Shown here: positions 63,035-64,000 of the stretch, piece after piece | Layout of the letters: each line of letters starts with the position of its first letter | Numbering within the stretch: position 1 is the stretch's first letter | NCBI GenBank assembly: GCA_963575745.1 | Contig: CAUYUJ010000865.1 | Span: forward strand, 10,001 to 74,000 | Length of the DNA: 64,000 nucleotides | Direction of reading: 5' to 3' | Origin: Prorocentrum cordatum | Taxonomy: Eukaryota; Sar; Dinophyceae; Prorocentrales; Prorocentraceae | The notes under the pieces: model-generated | The model's input: only the letters and a program-made list of their open reading frames with translations | Told to the model about the DNA's origin: nothing | Database searches by the model: none | Translations under genes and position numbers: made by a program

Positions 63035-64000
63035 GCCGATGGAGCCCCTTCTGGGGCCACGAAGCGCTGCACTGGGTGGTGGATGACGCACGCGGGCGGC
63101 CCCACTGGGGCCTTCGATGGAGCCCTCTATGGGGCCACGGAGCGCTGTACTGGGTGGTGGATGACGCATGCGGGCGGTCCCACTGGAGCCTTCGGTGGAG
63201 GTCCCTATGGAGCCACGCAATGCTGTGCTGGATGGTGGATGACGCATGCGGGCGGTCCCACTGGGGCCTTCGCTGGAGCTCCCTATGGGGTCACGAAGCG
63301 CTGTACTGGGTGGTGGATGACGCATGCGGGCGGTCCCACTGGGGCCTTCGATGGAGCCCTCTATGGGGCCACGAAGCGCTGTACTGGGTGGTGGATGACG
63401 CATGCGGGCGGTCCCACTGGAGCCTTCGGTGGAGGTCCCTATGGAGCCACGCAATGCTGTGCTGGATGGTGGATGACGCATGCGGGCGGTCCCACTGGGG
63501 CCTTCGCTGGAGCTCCCTATGGGGTCACGAAGCGCTGTACTGGGTGGTGGATGACGCATGCGGGGGGTCCAACTGGGGCCTTCGATGGAGGTCCCTATGG
63601 GGTCACGAAGCGCTGTACTGGGTGGTGGATGACGCATGCGGGCGGTCCCACTGGGGCCTTCGGTGGAGTTCCCGATGGGGTCACGAAGCGCTATACTGAG
63701 TGGTGGATGACGCATGCGGGTTGTCCCATTGGGGCCTTCGGTGGAGCACCGTTATGGGGCCACGAAGCGCTGCACTGGGTGGTGGATGACGCACGCGGGC
63801 GGTCCCACTGGGGCCTCCGGTGGAGCCCTCTATGGGGCCACGAAGCGCTGTACTGGGTGGTGGATGACGCATGCGGGCGGTCCCACTGGAGCCTTCGGTG
63901 GAGGTCCCTATGGAGCCACGCAATGCTGTGCTGGATGGTGGATGACGCATGCACGCGGTTCCACTGGGGCCTTCGGTGGGTCTCCCTATGGGGCCACGAA
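63035..64000 (+). repeat. 78-bp satellite, locus 3 (plus), runs off the window
   Basis: About 12 copies of the locus 1 unit in plus orientation. A two-unit higher-order period is visible, units with GTGGAGGTCCCTATGGAGCC alternating with units with CGCTGGAGCTCCCTATGGGG. Confidence 0.95.

Noticed and set aside
61924-63699. A 591-codon open frame
   Set aside because: It is the translation of the 90-bp and 78-bp satellites, whose periods are multiples of three.

Overview
The window looks like nuclear DNA of a dinoflagellate. Ten copies of the 22-nt dinoflagellate spliced leader (DinoSL, TCCGTAGCC...GGCTCAAG) are present, the DNA is GC-rich and full of triplet microsatellites, and nearly all recognisable coding sequence is retrotransposon-derived. 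I see no rRNA, tRNA or convincing single-copy host gene. The species cannot be fixed from this DNA.

Layout. 1-8.9 kb: a plus-strand LINE (element 1) that begins with a spliced leader and sits inside a (TCC)n tract. 9-10.7 kb: microsatellites. 10.66-17.08 kb: a minus-strand LINE (element 2), complete from spliced leader to a short A tail, flanked by a 12-15 bp target duplication and carrying one visible nonsense codon in its polyprotein. 17-22 kb: low-complexity DNA. 22.08-23.76 kb: a short spliced-leader-headed coding retroposon (H) in a GGA tract. 24-27.7 kb: microsatellites and minisatellites. 28.15-36.43 kb: three minus-strand units (G, F, E) in head-to-tail order. 36.4-41 kb: minisatellite, a 78-bp satellite, a 100-bp tandem repeat and a dispersed 20-bp motif. 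41.09-46.67 kb: a giant fold-back element, two arms of 2.6-3.0 kb around a 29-bp spacer; the uninterrupted form of its insertion site is at 27.8 kb. 47.0-60.70 kb: four more minus-strand units (D, C, B and LINE A) head to tail; C is split by a 2-kb terminal-inverted-repeat element. 60.7-64 kb: satellite arrays in opposite orientations.

How the parts relate. The LINEs encode ORF1 (zinc finger plus coiled coil) and an ORF2 polyprotein (AP-type endonuclease, reverse transcriptase, CCHC knuckle, RNase H and a C-terminal CxxC domain). Their 5' ends coincide with the spliced leader, so the copied RNA was trans-spliced. LINE A and the short units B-G share one 3' end, a GCCTTnAAGGC mini-hairpin followed by CCCCGTC and (TTTAAC)n. 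This suggests that LINE A-type enzymes copied the short units, most of which carry related remnants of an unrecognised protein family. Within arrays, the tail of one unit joins the spliced leader of the next through a 13-nt linker or its minisatellite expansion.

All boundaries come from reading the sequence by eye. No alignment or database search was run.
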